64,000 nucleotides of DNA from Mycolicibacterium phlei (GTDB lineage: Bacteria; Actinomycetota; Actinomycetes; Mycobacteriales; Mycobacteriaceae), in assembly GCF_001583415.1 (NCBI RefSeq), contig NZ_CP014475.1, positions 2,356,001 to 2,420,000 on the forward strand. The letters run 5' to 3'. The notes below the pieces were generated by a model. It made no database searches, was not told where the DNA came from, and saw only the letters and a list, made by a program, of their open reading frames with translations. The position numbers and the translations under genes were made by a program. The stretch's first letter is position 1, and every line of letters starts with the position of its first letter. Shown in pieces: positions 44,533-53,553 of the stretch.

Positions 44533-46067
44533 CGTCCGGCGCGGGCACCGACAACCTCGTCGTCGACACCGCCTACGGGCCGGTGCGCGGCACCGAGGAC
44601 GGGCCCGTGAGGTCCTGGCGCGGCGTCCGCTACGCCGCGCCGCCGGCCGGTGAGCTGCGGTGGCGCCCACCGCAGCCGCCGCCCCGGTGGACCGAACCGG
44701 CCGACGCCACCCGGGTGGGCCCGGTGTGCCCGCAGCCGACCGATCCGCGGATCCCGATCGATCTGGGCGCCCCGCAGGGCGACGACTGCCTGACGCTGAA
44801 CATCTGGGCGTCCTCGGACACCGAACCCGGCGCCGGGAAACCGGTGCTGGTGTGGATCCACGGCGGCGCCTACATCATCGGCTCGTCGGCGCAGCCGCTG
44901 TATCACGGCGGGGCGCTGGCGGCCGGCGGGCAGGCGGTGATCGTGACGATCAACTACCGGCTGGGCGCGCTGGGATTCCTGGACCTGTCGGCCTACGGCG
45001 ACCAGTTCGCCACCAATCTGGGCCTGCGCGACGTGCTGTTCGCGCTGCAGTGGGTGCGCGACAACATCGCCGCGTTCGGGGGAGACCCGCGCCGGGTCAC
45101 GGTGTTCGGCGAGTCCGCGGGCGGCGGCATCATCACCACGCTGCTGACCAGCCCCGCCGCCGACGGGCTGTTCGGGGCGGCCATCGCGCAGAGCTCGCCT
45201 GCGACGTCGATCTACGACCGCGAGCGCTCCCGCCGCGTCGCCGAGCTGTTCCTCGCCGAGCTCGGGATGGCGCCGGGGGAGGCCGGCTCGCTGCCGTCGG
45301 TGCCGACACCGGCGTTGCTGGCCGCGTCGAAGCGGGTGTTCGACGACATCCCGGTGCGCACCCCGGGCACGCTGGCGTTCGCGCCGGTCATCGACGGCGA
45401 CGTCGTGCCCGCGCACCCGGTCCGGCTGGCCCGCGAGGGCCGCAGCCTGCCGGTCCCGCTGATCATCGGCACCAACAGGCACGAGGCCGCGTTGTTCCGC
45501 TGGATGAAGTCGCCGCTGATGCCGATCACCCCGGCCGCGATCCGCCGGATGTTCGCCGAGATCGCCTCCGAGCAGCCGGATCTGCGGTTGCCCGACGAAC
45601 AGCAGATCCGCGCCGCCTACCGCGGCCGGGGTAAGCACATCGGGTTGCGCGTGGCACGCGACATCGGGTTCCGGATGCCGTCGCTGTGGTTCGCCGAGGG
45701 ACACCGCGCGGTCGCGCCCGTGTACCTGTACCGCTTTGACTTCGCCACCCCGATGCTGCGGCTGCTGCGGCTGGGCGCCGCGCACGCCACCGAACTGCCG
45801 TACGTCTGGGGCAATCTGGTGGCCGGGCCGAAGGACCCGACCTTCAAGCTGGGCGGGCTCAAGGCGGGCCGCACGGTGTCGCACCGGATCCGCACCCGCT
45901 GGCTGAACTTCGCCGCCGACCACACCCCGGCCGGCGACCCGGTGTGGCGGCCGTACCGTCCGGAGGACCGCGCCACGCTGGTCATCGACGCGCAGGACCG
46001 GGTGATCGCCGACCTGGACCGCGACGTGCGGCTCGCCTGGGGCGACGAGGTGCTCAGCTTCCGCTAG
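44529..46067 (+). CDS. Type B carboxylesterase/lipase
   Basis: The 512-residue enzyme has the family features: AYGPVRGTEDGPVRSWRGVRYAAPP, ASEDCLTLN-like DDCLTLNIW, the oxyanion loop VWIHGGAYIIGS and the nucleophile Ser in FGESAGGGI. The acid Asp/Glu lies near HEAALFRW, and a basic His in GAAHATELPYVWG completes the triad. It hydrolyses carboxylic esters of a hydrophobic acid or alcohol. It starts at GTG 44529 inside the VWA stop. Confidence 0.9.
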   Translation: MTSGAGTDNLVVDTAYGPVRGTEDGPVRSWRGVRYAAPPAGELRWRPPQPPPRWTEPADATRVGPVCPQPTDPRIPIDLGAPQGDDCLTLNIWASSDTEPGAGKPVLVWIHGGAYIIGSSAQPLYHGGALAAGGQAVIVTINYRLGALGFLDLSAYGDQFATNLGLRDVLFALQWVRDNIAAFGGDPRRVTVFGESAGGGIITTLLTSPAADGLFGAAIAQSSPATSIYDRERSRRVAELFLAELGMAPGEAGSLPSVPTPALLAASKRVFDDIPVRTPGTLAFAPVIDGDVVPAHPVRLAREGRSLPVPLIIGTNRHEAALFRWMKSPLMPITPAAIRRMFAEIASEQPDLRLPDEQQIRAAYRGRGKHIGLRVARDIGFRMPSLWFAEGHRAVAPVYLYRFDFATPMLRLLRLGAAHATELPYVWGNLVAGPKDPTFKLGGLKAGRTVSHRIRTRWLNFAADHTPAGDPVWRPYRPEDRATLVIDAQDRVIADLDRDVRLAWGDEVLSFR

Positions 46068-46092
46068 CTATGCTTTGCGCGGAGGTGTCGCT

Positions 46093-47010
46093 GTGGACAT
46101 GAGTGCCGTGTTCTCGCACGTGCTGCCGCCGCTGATGCACGACCCGGTCATGTTCGCGGTGCCGTTCTTTCTGCTGCTGCTGACCATCGAGTGGTTGTCG
46201 GCTCGGCGGCTGGCCCGTGAGGAGGCCGAACGCGCGCCCGCCGGTGCCTATCACCGGCCGGACGCGTGGGCGAGCATCTGGATGGGCGTGGTGTCGATCT
46301 TCACCAGCGGGGTGGTGAACTTCGCCGCGCTGATCGCCTACGCCGCGCTCTACGTCTACGTCGCGCCGTGGCAGCTGCCGGTCGACGCCTGGTACACGTG
46401 GGTGATCGGGATCGTCGGGGTGGACCTGATGTACTACGTGTATCACCGCATGGCACACCGGGTCCGGTTCTTCTGGGCCACCCACCAGGCGCACCACTCC
46501 AGCCAGTACTTCAATCTGGCCACCGCATTGCGCCAGAAGTGGAACGTCAGCGGCGACGTGGCGTTGCGCGCGGTGCTGCCGCTGCTCGGGGTGCCGCCCG
46601 CGGTGGTGTTCGCCAGCTTCTCGGCCAACCTGATCTACCAGTTCTGGATCCACACCGAGCGCATCGACAAGCTCTGGCGGCCCATCGAATTCGTGTTCAA
46701 CACCCCGTCGCACCACCGGGTGCACCACGGTATGGACCCCGAGTACCTGGACAAGAACTACGGCGGCATCCTCATCATCTGGGACAGGATGTTCGGCAGC
46801 TTCCAGCCGGAGATCTTCCGCCCGCACTACGGGCTGACCAAACAGGTCGACACCTACAACATCTGGAAGCTGGAGACCCACGAGTACGTGGCGATGTTCC
46901 GCGACGCCGCCCGCGCCACCCGCTGGCGCGACCGGCTGGGCTACCTCTTCGGTCCGCCCGGCTGGACGCCGGCCGAACAGCCCGCCGCCAAGCAGGCGGT
47001 GCGGGCGTGA
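46093..47010 (+). CDS. Sterol desaturase/fatty acid hydroxylase family protein
   Basis: The 305-residue membrane protein has four or five helices and the three His clusters of the di-iron superfamily: HRMAH, HQAHHSSQ and HHRVHHG. These bind two irons and use O2 to desaturate or hydroxylate lipids. GTG 46093 follows GGAGG with a 7-bp gap; ATG 46099 is possible. Its stop overlaps the FAD-oxidase GTG (GTGA). The lipid substrate is unknown; electron donors are not next to it. Confidence 0.9.
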   Translation: MDMSAVFSHVLPPLMHDPVMFAVPFFLLLLTIEWLSARRLAREEAERAPAGAYHRPDAWASIWMGVVSIFTSGVVNFAALIAYAALYVYVAPWQLPVDAWYTWVIGIVGVDLMYYVYHRMAHRVRFFWATHQAHHSSQYFNLATALRQKWNVSGDVALRAVLPLLGVPPAVVFASFSANLIYQFWIHTERIDKLWRPIEFVFNTPSHHRVHHGMDPEYLDKNYGGILIIWDRMFGSFQPEIFRPHYGLTKQVDTYNIWKLETHEYVAMFRDAARATRWRDRLGYLFGPPGWTPAEQPAAKQAVRA

Positions 47011-48413
47011 AGACGGTCTTCGATGACCCCGTCGACCCTGGACTGATCGAACGGTCGCTGTCGGCAAGCACTTTCGCGTCGGTGTGGCTGGACATCCCGC
47101 GGCCGCAGTACCCGGAGCTGACCGCCCCGATCACCTGCGACCTGCTGGTCGTCGGCGGGGGATACACCGGCCTGTGGACCGCGCTGCACGCCGCCCGCCG
47201 CGACGCCAGCCGACGCATCGTGCTGATCGAGGCCAACCGCATCGGCTGGGCGGCCTCCGGGCGTAACGGCGGCTTCGTCGACGCCAGCCTCACCCACGGC
47301 GTCGAGAACGGAAAAGCCCGCTGGCCCAACGAGTTCGACAAGCTCACCGAGATGGGCATGGAGAACCTCGACGGGATGGCCACCGAGATCGCCGAACTCG
47401 GCCTGGACACCGAGTGGGAGCGCACCGGCATGCTGTCGGTGGCCACCGAACCGCATCAGGTTCAGTGGCTCCGGGAGGCCGCCGACGACGGTCACGGCCG
47501 GTTCCTCGACACCGCCGAGGTGCGGGCCGAGGTGAATTCGCCGACCTACCGCGCCGGGCTGTTCGACGCCGAGAGCTGCGCGATCGTGAACCCCGCGAAG
47601 CTGGCCCTGGAGCTGGCGCGGGCCTGCCGCGAGGCCGGGGTGCAGATCTTCGAGCACACCAACGCGCACCGGCTGGACTCCGGGCACACCGGGCTGCGGG
47701 TGCACACCGGGCACACCGTCATCACCGCCCGCCAGGCGGTGCTGGCCACCAACGTCTTCCGCAGCCTGCTGCGCCGCAACCGGCTCTACACCGTTCCGGT
47801 GTACGACTACGTGCTGGCCACCGAACCGCTCACCGACGCACAACTGGACCGCATCGGATGGGCCAACCGGCAGGGCGTCGGCGACTGCGGCAACCAGTTC
47901 CACTACTACCGGCTGACCCGGGACAACCGGATCGTGTGGGGCGGATACGACGCCGTCTACCACTACGGCCGCCGCGTCGACCCGCGCTACGAGGACCGGC
48001 CCGCCACCTACCGCAAGCTCGCCGCGCACTTCTTCCTCACCTTCCCCCAGCTCGACGACGTTCGGTTCAGCCACCGCTGGGCGGGCGCCATCGACACCAA
48101 CACCCGGTTCTGCGCGCACTGGGGCCTGGCCCGGGAGGGGCGGGTGGCCTACGTCAACGGGTTCACCGGTCTGGGCGTGGCCGCGACGCGGTTCGCCGCC
48201 GACGTCTGCCTGGACCTGCTCAGCGGCCAGCCGACGCCGCGCACCGAGCTGGAGATGGTGCGCAAGCGGCCGCTGCCGTTCCCGCCGGAACCGTTGGCCA
48301 GCGTCGGCATCCAGGCCACCCGCTGGTCGCTGGACCGGGCCGACCATTCCGCGGGCCGGCGCAACCTGTTCCTGCGCACGCTCGACGCGCTGGGCCTGGG
48401 CTTCGATTCCTGA
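47007..48413 (+). CDS. FAD-dependent oxidoreductase (DAO family)
   Basis: The 468-residue protein has an N-terminal dinucleotide fold, CDLLVVGGGYTGLWTALHAARR, with IVLIEANRIGWAASGRNGGFVDASL, typical of glycine/D-amino acid oxidase-like DAO enzymes (GRNGG loop). A C-terminal GFTGLGVAATRFAAD completes FAD binding. It probably oxidises an amine or amino acid, passing electrons to O2. GTG 47007 sits in the stop of the sterol-desaturase gene, so the two genes are coupled; a joint function in lipid or amine modification is inferred only. Confidence 0.9.
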   Translation: MKTVFDDPVDPGLIERSLSASTFASVWLDIPRPQYPELTAPITCDLLVVGGGYTGLWTALHAARRDASRRIVLIEANRIGWAASGRNGGFVDASLTHGVENGKARWPNEFDKLTEMGMENLDGMATEIAELGLDTEWERTGMLSVATEPHQVQWLREAADDGHGRFLDTAEVRAEVNSPTYRAGLFDAESCAIVNPAKLALELARACREAGVQIFEHTNAHRLDSGHTGLRVHTGHTVITARQAVLATNVFRSLLRRNRLYTVPVYDYVLATEPLTDAQLDRIGWANRQGVGDCGNQFHYYRLTRDNRIVWGGYDAVYHYGRRVDPRYEDRPATYRKLAAHFFLTFPQLDDVRFSHRWAGAIDTNTRFCAHWGLAREGRVAYVNGFTGLGVAATRFAADVCLDLLSGQPTPRTELEMVRKRPLPFPPEPLASVGIQATRWSLDRADHSAGRRNLFLRTLDALGLGFDS

Positions 48414-48573
48414 ATTCCGGCTCTCCCGGCAAACCGGCGCGCGGGTATCCGCACCGCCGCGTAACGTTTTGATCACGACGATCGATGCGCAAGTGACGGG
48501 ATCGTCGTCGCCGGGTCTCCCGGCCGACAGGTGATGCCGGGCAGACACTGACATCGGAAGAGCGGAGGCGGCG

Positions 48574-49281
48574 GTGCGCCGACGAGTGATACGCGTTCTG
48601 GCAGCGGCGGCCGTGCCGGTCGTCGCCATCCTCACCCCGGCCGGGCCGGCACCCGCCGACCCCGGGGTCGTCGTCTACCCGGGCATGGAGATCCGCCAGG
48701 ACACCAACCTCTGCACCCTGGGATACGTCGAACCCGAGGCCCGGATGGCGTTCACCGCCGGACACTGCCGCGGCAGCGGACCGGTGCGCGACCGCAACGG
48801 CAACCTGATCGGGATGCAGAGCGTGTTCCGCGACAACACCCCCAACGGCGCCACCGTCGACACCAACCACCAGATCTCCGACTGGGAGGCCATCACACTG
48901 GCACCGCACGTGCAGGTGTCCAACGTGCTGCCCAGCGGCCGGCCGCTGGTCATCGACCCCGCTGCGGTGGCCACACCCGGGCTGCCGGTCTGCCACTTCG
49001 GTGTGGTCACCGGGGAGAGCTGCGGCACCGTCGAGGCGGTGAACAACGGCTGGTTCACCATGGCCAACGGCGTCGTCAGCCAGAAGGGCGACTCCGGCGG
49101 GCCGGTCTACGTGCTGACCCCGGACAACCGCGCCGCGATCATCGGCATGTTCAACAGCACCTGGGGTGCGTTCCCGGCCGCCGTGTCCTGGCACGCCGCC
49201 ACCGAGCAGGTGCGCGAGGAAGTGATCTCGGCGGCGTCGGCCAACGTCGACGCCGCGCCGCCCGCCGCGCCCATGCCCTGA
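48574..49281 (+). CDS. Secreted chymotrypsin-like serine protease
   Basis: The 235-residue protein has a signal peptide (to about residue 29, ending PAPADPG). The catalytic His is in FTAGHC, the Asp is probably in ISDWEAI, and Ser is in [10 protein letters not shown], the trypsin-like triad of family S1. The mature protein is short, with no PDZ domain. GTG 48574 is preceded by GGAGGCGGC. It should cut extracellular proteins or act on the cell wall; the target is not known. Confidence 0.9.
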   Translation: MRRRVIRVLAAAAVPVVAILTPAGPAPADPGVVVYPGMEIRQDTNLCTLGYVEPEARMAFTAGHCRGSGPVRDRNGNLIGMQSVFRDNTPNGATVDTNHQISDWEAITLAPHVQVSNVLPSGRPLVIDPAAVATPGLPVCHFGVVTGESCGTVEAVNNGWFTMANGVVSQKGDSGGPVYVLTPDNRAAIIGMFNSTWGAFPAAVSWHAATEQVREEVISAASANVDAAPPAAPMP

Positions 49282-49285
49282 CCGG

Positions 49286-49729
49286 TCAGCGCTCGGCCAG
49301 CTCGAACACCGGGATCGTCGCCGCGGCCGCGCGGAACTCGGCGTCGGTGGACGTCGGGGTCAGCCCGCCGACGAAATCCTTGACCTGCCAGTACCACCGG
49401 GCCAGATAGCGCCGGAGCAGGTCGGCTTTGACGGCGTCGGCGACCTCGACGACCCGGACCCGGCGGCGTCGCCACCGGGGGCCGACCGCCACCTCGCCCG
49501 CGGCGCGGGCGTTGCGCGCCCACTGGGTGTCGCCGCGCGGTGAGACCACGTAGTCGCGGCCGCCGACGCTGAGCACGTTGACCACCACGGTGCGGGGCAG
49601 GCCCGTCCTGCGGCCGCGCACCTGCAGGGCGCGGGTGCCCGCGAGGCTGACGCCGGCCTCGGCCAGCCAGCGCACCACCGCGTTCACCGCCCGCGCGGCG
49701 GTAGTCGGTTCCTCGTAACGAACGCTCAT
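49286..49729 (-). CDS. Deazaflavin (F420)-dependent nitroreductase-like protein
   Basis: The 147-residue protein belongs to the split-barrel Ddn family: ALQVRGRRTGLPRTVVVNVLSVGGRDYVVSPRGDTQWARNARA is its signature. These proteins use F420H2 to reduce quinones or drugs. The two AGAGCAGTG sites lie in the gap before its start (49730-49832), shared with the divergent TetR gene. A TetR-controlled detoxification or redox role is a fair inference. Confidence 0.85.
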   Translation of the reverse strand: MSVRYEEPTTAARAVNAVVRWLAEAGVSLAGTRALQVRGRRTGLPRTVVVNVLSVGGRDYVVSPRGDTQWARNARAAGEVAVGPRWRRRRVRVVEVADAVKADLLRRYLARWYWQVKDFVGGLTPTSTDAEFRAAAATIPVFELAER

Positions 49730-49748
49730 CGCTCATCCCTCCATAACA

Positions 49749-49761
49749 AGAGCAGTGCTCT
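49749..49761. promoter_or_regulatory. TetR operator copy 1
   Basis: AGAGCAGTGCTCT is a near-perfect palindrome (6-bp arms) 19 bp before the Ddn-like start. A second copy with one changed base lies 48 bp away at 49797. Position between the divergent TetR and Ddn genes fits an operator pair. Confidence 0.65.
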
Positions 49762-49796
49762 CTAAGTCAGGTTGGCACGCCAGTACCCAATAATCA

Positions 49797-49809
49797 AGAG
49801 CAGTGATCT
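49797..49809. promoter_or_regulatory. TetR operator copy 2
   Basis: AGAGCAGTGATCT differs by one base from copy 1, and both are preceded by CAAG/TCAAG. It sits 23 bp before the TetR ATG at 49833, fitting autorepression. Confidence 0.6.
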
Positions 49810-49832
49810 CGTTTCGTGTCAGACTCGAGGGT

Positions 49833-50516
49833 ATGGGCAAGCGACAGGAGAGCCGGGAACGGATCGAGGCGCAGATCATCGAGCTGGGCCGGCGCCATCT
49901 GGTCACCGACGGCGCCGCCGGGCTGTCGCTGCGCGCCATCGCGCGCGACCTCGGGATGGTGTCCTCGGCGGTCTACCGCTACGTCAAGAGCCGCGACGAG
50001 CTGCTGACCCTGCTGCTCGTCGACGCCTACTCCGAACTCGCCGACCGGGTCGACGAGGCGCGGGCCGGGGCCGCAGGCTGGCGCGAACAACTCACCGCGA
50101 TGGCGCACGCCGCGCGGCGGTGGGCGGTCGAACGCCCGTCGTCGTGGGCCCTGCTCTACGGCAGCCCGGTCCCCGACTACCACGCACCTCCCGAACGCAC
50201 CGTCGAACCCGGCACCCGCGTGGTGGCCGCGCTGTTGGAGGTCGTCGCCGCGGGGGTGGCGGCCGGCGACGTGGTGCCGTCCGAAATCGTTGTGCCACGG
50301 CCGTTGTCGGAGGACTTCGAGCGGCTGCGAGCGGAGTTCGACGGTCCGGTCGACGACACCGTGATGGCGCGGTGCCTTCTGCTGTGGGCGGCGCTGATCG
50401 GGGCGATCAGTCTCGAGGTGTTCGGCCAGTACGGGCCTGGGACGATCACCGACCCCGAGGCGCTGTTCGACCTGCAGGTGCGCCAGTTGATCGACGGGCT
50501 GACTATTAAGTATTGA
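49833..50516 (+). CDS. TetR-family regulator
   Basis: The 227-residue protein has an N-terminal TetR helix-turn-helix (RIEAQIIELGRRHLVTDGAAG, LSLRAIARDLGMVSSAVYRYV) and the TetR_C-type ligand domain (LTLLLVDAYSELADRVDEA). Taking ATG 49833 keeps the standard length; a longer start at 49803 overlaps the operator. It should repress itself and the divergent Ddn-like gene through the AGAGCA sites. The inducer is unknown. Confidence 0.88.
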   Translation: MGKRQESRERIEAQIIELGRRHLVTDGAAGLSLRAIARDLGMVSSAVYRYVKSRDELLTLLLVDAYSELADRVDEARAGAAGWREQLTAMAHAARRWAVERPSSWALLYGSPVPDYHAPPERTVEPGTRVVAALLEVVAAGVAAGDVVPSEIVVPRPLSEDFERLRAEFDGPVDDTVMARCLLLWAALIGAISLEVFGQYGPGTITDPEALFDLQVRQLIDGLTIKY

Positions 50517-50538
50517 CTTATATAACTCAAGGCTTAAT
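50505..50538 (+). promoter_or_regulatory. Promoter/operator region of the ArsR-SRPBCC unit
   Basis: AT-rich sequence carries the inverted arms ATTAAG (50505-50510) and CTTAAT (50533-50538). Inside, TTGACT (50513-50518) and TAATCA spaced about 16 bp resemble -35 and -10 boxes. With the GTG only about 10 bp after it, a leaderless transcript is possible. Confidence 0.4.
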
Positions 50539-50547
50539 CATCAAGGG

Positions 50548-50886
50548 GTGCACGCGTTCGATGTCCTGGGGGACCCGGTGCGCCGCCGCATCCTGGAACT
50601 GCTCGCCGAGGGCGAACGGTCCGCGGGTGCCATCGCCGAGGTCATCCAAGACGAGTTCGCGATCAGCCAGCCGGCTGTCTCGCAACATCTGAAAGTGTTG
50701 CGCGACAACGGTTTCACCACCGTGCGCCCGGACGGGCCGCGACGGCTCTACGCCGTCAACGCCGACGCGCTGCGCGACATCGACGACTGGCTCGCGGGTT
50801 TCCGCCGCGTTTGGGCGCCCAAGCTGGACGCCCTGGGCACCGAGATCGCACGAGGCAAACGGCAACGACGAAAGAAGGCGCCATGA
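50548..50886 (+). CDS. ArsR-family regulator
   Basis: The 112-residue winged-helix protein has MHAFDVLGDPVRRRILELLAEG, ISQPAVSQHLKVLRDNGFTTVRPDG and the beta-wing RRLYAVN. It lacks the Cys metal ligands of the ELCVCDL type, so it may respond to something other than a metal. The next gene, a SRPBCC protein, starts in its stop (ATGA). ArsR-SRPBCC pairs are common, with the regulator repressing its own operon. Confidence 0.9.
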   Translation: MHAFDVLGDPVRRRILELLAEGERSAGAIAEVIQDEFAISQPAVSQHLKVLRDNGFTTVRPDGPRRLYAVNADALRDIDDWLAGFRRVWAPKLDALGTEIARGKRQRRKKAP

Positions 50887-51518
50887 CCGAGATCGACGTG
50901 CAGCACCAGATCAACGCGGTCCGCCGCACGGTCGGTACCAGGACGATCGAGGCGGGGGAGGCCCACGTCGTCACGATCAGCCAGGTCTACGACACCGACC
51001 ACGCGGACTTGTGGGACGCGGTCACCACCATCGAGCGGATTCCGCGCTGGCTCATGCCGATCACCGGAGAGCTGAGGGTCGGCGGCTCCTATCAACTGCA
51101 GGGCAACGCCGGCGGCACGGTGCTGACGTGCGATCCGCCCCGCAACTTCACCGCGACCTGGGAGTACGGCGGCAGCGTCAGCTGGATCGACGTCACCGTG
51201 GCCGCCGAGGGCGACGAGCGGGCCCGGCTGGAGATCGAGCACATCGCTGTCGTCGGCGACGATATGGCGCTGCAGTTCGGCCCCGGCGCGGTCGGCATCG
51301 GCTGGGACTCCATGGTGCTCGGGCTGGCGCTGCACCTGGCGACCGGCGAGGCGATCGACCCCGGATTCGGCGAGCAGTGGGTGACCACGGAGGAGGGACG
51401 CCGCTTCCTCGCGTTGTCCAACGAGCGCTGGTACGAGGCCAACGTCGCCGCCGGCGCGGACCCCGCCGAGGCCCGCGCGGCCGCCGACCGCTGCCTGGCC
51501 GCCTACTACGGCGAGTGA
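50883..51518 (+). CDS. SRPBCC (AHSA1-type) family protein
   Basis: The 211-residue protein has the START-like fold of AHSA1 proteins: VVTISQVYDTDHADLWDAVTTIERIPRWLMPITGELRVGGSYQ, then ATWEYGGSVSWIDVTV and a long C-terminal helix. It may bind a hydrophobic ligand or client protein. The coupled ArsR suggests a stress or ligand response. ATG 50883 lies in the ArsR stop. Confidence 0.87.
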   Translation: MTEIDVQHQINAVRRTVGTRTIEAGEAHVVTISQVYDTDHADLWDAVTTIERIPRWLMPITGELRVGGSYQLQGNAGGTVLTCDPPRNFTATWEYGGSVSWIDVTVAAEGDERARLEIEHIAVVGDDMALQFGPGAVGIGWDSMVLGLALHLATGEAIDPGFGEQWVTTEEGRRFLALSNERWYEANVAAGADPAEARAAADRCLAAYYGE

Positions 51519-51526
51519 CCACCGAC

Positions 51527-51540
51527 TAGAACACGTTCTA
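51527..51540. promoter_or_regulatory. KstR-type operator
   Basis: TAGAACACGTTCTA exactly fits the published KstR motif TnnAACnnGTTnnA and has perfect 6-bp arms around AC. It lies 34 bp before the VOC start. KstR represses genes of sterol catabolism in mycobacteria. Confidence 0.75.
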
Positions 51541-51574
51541 GCCAACCGGTCGGGGCGGCGATATCCTCGACGCG

Positions 51575-52063
51575 ATGCTTGCCCAGACACCTGTCCAGAT
51601 TGCGTGGGTGACGCGGGACCTCGACGCCACCGAAGCAGCGCTCACCACCCTTCTGGGCGCGAAGAAATGGGTGCGCATGCCCGACATCCACTTCGGCCCC
51701 GACAGCTGCACCTACCGCGGTGAGCCCGCCGATTTCGTCGCCTCGATCTCGCTGAGCTACGCCGGCGACACCCAGCTCGAGCTGATCGCCCCGGTGTCCG
51801 GGCGCAGCGTCTACACCGAGCACCTCGACACCGCCGGCCCCGGCCTGCACCACATCTGTGTGGAGGTCGACGACGTCGAGACCGCGCTGGCCGAGCGCGG
51901 CGCGTCGGGACCCCTCGACGTGGTGGCCCGCGGAACGATGCCCGGCGGCATCGAGTTCGCCTACGTGTCGGCCCCCGACGCGGGCGTGCCCTACCTGGAA
52001 CTGGCCCACATACCGCAGACCATTCGGACCTATTTCGACCACATCAAACGGGAGCAACAGTGA
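51575..52063 (+). CDS. VOC-superfamily protein
   Basis: The 162-residue glyoxalase/bleomycin-resistance-type protein begins TPVQIAWVTRDLDATEAALTTLLGA. It has the metal-site pattern with QIAWV, TQLELIAPVSG, LHHICVEVDDV and PYLELAHI. VOC members include epimerases and ring-opening dioxygenases. It lies behind the KstR box and overlaps the next gene (GTGA), so a steroid-linked function such as epimerase or isomerase is plausible. Confidence 0.85.
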   Translation: MLAQTPVQIAWVTRDLDATEAALTTLLGAKKWVRMPDIHFGPDSCTYRGEPADFVASISLSYAGDTQLELIAPVSGRSVYTEHLDTAGPGLHHICVEVDDVETALAERGASGPLDVVARGTMPGGIEFAYVSAPDAGVPYLELAHIPQTIRTYFDHIKREQQ

Positions 52064-53553
52064 GTACCGAGATTCCAGACACCGTCGACGCCGCCACCGT
52101 CGAGGAGTGGTCCGACGACGTCGACGTCGTCGTCATCGGCTTCGGCATCGCCGGCGGAAGCGCCGCGGTCAGCGCCGCCGCCGAGGGCGCCGGGGTGCTG
52201 GTGCTGGAGAAGGCCGCCGCGGTCGGCGGCACCTCCGCGATGGCGGGCGGGCACTTCTACCTCGGCGGCGGCACCGAGGTGCAGAAGGCCACCGGCCAGG
52301 ACGACACTCCCGAGGAGATGTACAAGTACCTCGTCGCGGTGACGCCGGATCCCGACCACGAGAAGATCCGCGCGTACTGCGAGGGCAGCGTCGAACACTT
52401 CAACTGGCTTGAGGCGCTTGGTTTTCAGTTCGAGCGCACCTACTACCCGGGCAAGGTCGTGGTGCCGCCCGGCACCGAGGGCCTGTCCTACACCGGCAAC
52501 GAGAAGGTGTGGCCGTTCTGCGAGCAGGCCAAGCCCGCCCCGCGCGGGCACTCCGTGCCGGTGCCCGGTGAACTCGGCGGCGCGGCGCTGGTCACCGACC
52601 TGCTGTTCAAGCGGGCCACCGAGCTCGGGGTGCGGTTCCGCTACGAGACCGGGGTGACCAACCTCGTCGTCGACGCCGACGGCGCCGTGGTGGGCGTGCG
52701 CTGGAAGCACTTCGGCGAGATCGGGCACGTGAAGGCCAAGTCGGTGGTCATCGCCGCCGGCGGCTTCGCGATGAACCCGGAGATGGTCGCCCGCTACACG
52801 CCGGCGCTGGGCGCCAAGCGGCGCACCAAACACCACGGCGAGGTCGAGCCCTACATCCTGGGCAACCCCAACGACGACGGCCTGGGCATCCGGCTCGGCG
52901 AGTCCGCGGGCGGCGTCGCCAAGAACATGGACGGACTGTTCATCACCGCCGCCGCCTATCCGCCGGAGATCCTGCTGACCGGCGTCATCGTCAACAAGGA
53001 CGGCCAGCGGTTCGTCGCCGAGGACTCCTACCATTCGCGCACCTCGGCGTTCGTGCTCGAACAGCCCGAGCAGAGGGCGTACCTCATCGTCGACGAGGAG
53101 CATCTGCAGATGCCCGAGATGCCGTTGATCAAGTTCATCGACGGCTGGGAGACCATCGCGGAAATGGAAGAGGCGCTGGGCATTCCGGCCGGCAACCTCG
53201 CCGCCACGCTGGAGCGCTACAACGCCAACGCCGCCAAGGGCGAGGACCCCGACTTCCACAAGCAGCCGGAATACCTTGCGCCCCAGGACAAAGGCCCGTG
53301 GGGTGCGTTCGACCTGTCGCTGGGCGTGGCGATGTACTCCGGCTTCACAATGGGCGGCCTGGACGTCACCATCGACGGCCAGGTGCGCCGCGAGGACGGC
53401 TCCGTCATCCCCGGGCTGTACGCCGCCGGGGCGTGCGCGTCCAACATCGCCCAGGACGGCAAGGGCTACGCCAGCGGTGTGCAGCTCGGTGAGGGCTCGT
53501 TCTTCGGGCGGCGGGCGGGCGGAAGCGCGGCCCGGGCGGCCAAGAGCGGCTAG
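52060..53553 (+). CDS. FAD-binding dehydrogenase (KstD/fumarate-reductase-like)
   Basis: The 497-residue flavoprotein has a dinucleotide motif [28 protein letters not shown], then [29 protein letters not shown] and the end [28 protein letters not shown]. This is the FAD_binding_2 family with 3-ketosteroid dehydrogenases and succinate/fumarate enzymes. The KstR box upstream supports a steroid substrate, probably desaturation or reduction of a steroid or its CoA ester. GTG 52060 is coupled with the VOC gene. Confidence 0.88.
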   Translation: MSTEIPDTVDAATVEEWSDDVDVVVIGFGIAGGSAAVSAAAEGAGVLVLEKAAAVGGTSAMAGGHFYLGGGTEVQKATGQDDTPEEMYKYLVAVTPDPDHEKIRAYCEGSVEHFNWLEALGFQFERTYYPGKVVVPPGTEGLSYTGNEKVWPFCEQAKPAPRGHSVPVPGELGGAALVTDLLFKRATELGVRFRYETGVTNLVVDADGAVVGVRWKHFGEIGHVKAKSVVIAAGGFAMNPEMVARYTPALGAKRRTKHHGEVEPYILGNPNDDGLGIRLGESAGGVAKNMDGLFITAAAYPPEILLTGVIVNKDGQRFVAEDSYHSRTSAFVLEQPEQRAYLIVDEEHLQMPEMPLIKFIDGWETIAEMEEALGIPAGNLAATLERYNANAAKGEDPDFHKQPEYLAPQDKGPWGAFDLSLGVAMYSGFTMGGLDVTIDGQVRREDGSVIPGLYAAGACASNIAQDGKGYASGVQLGEGSFFGRRAGGSAARAAKSG

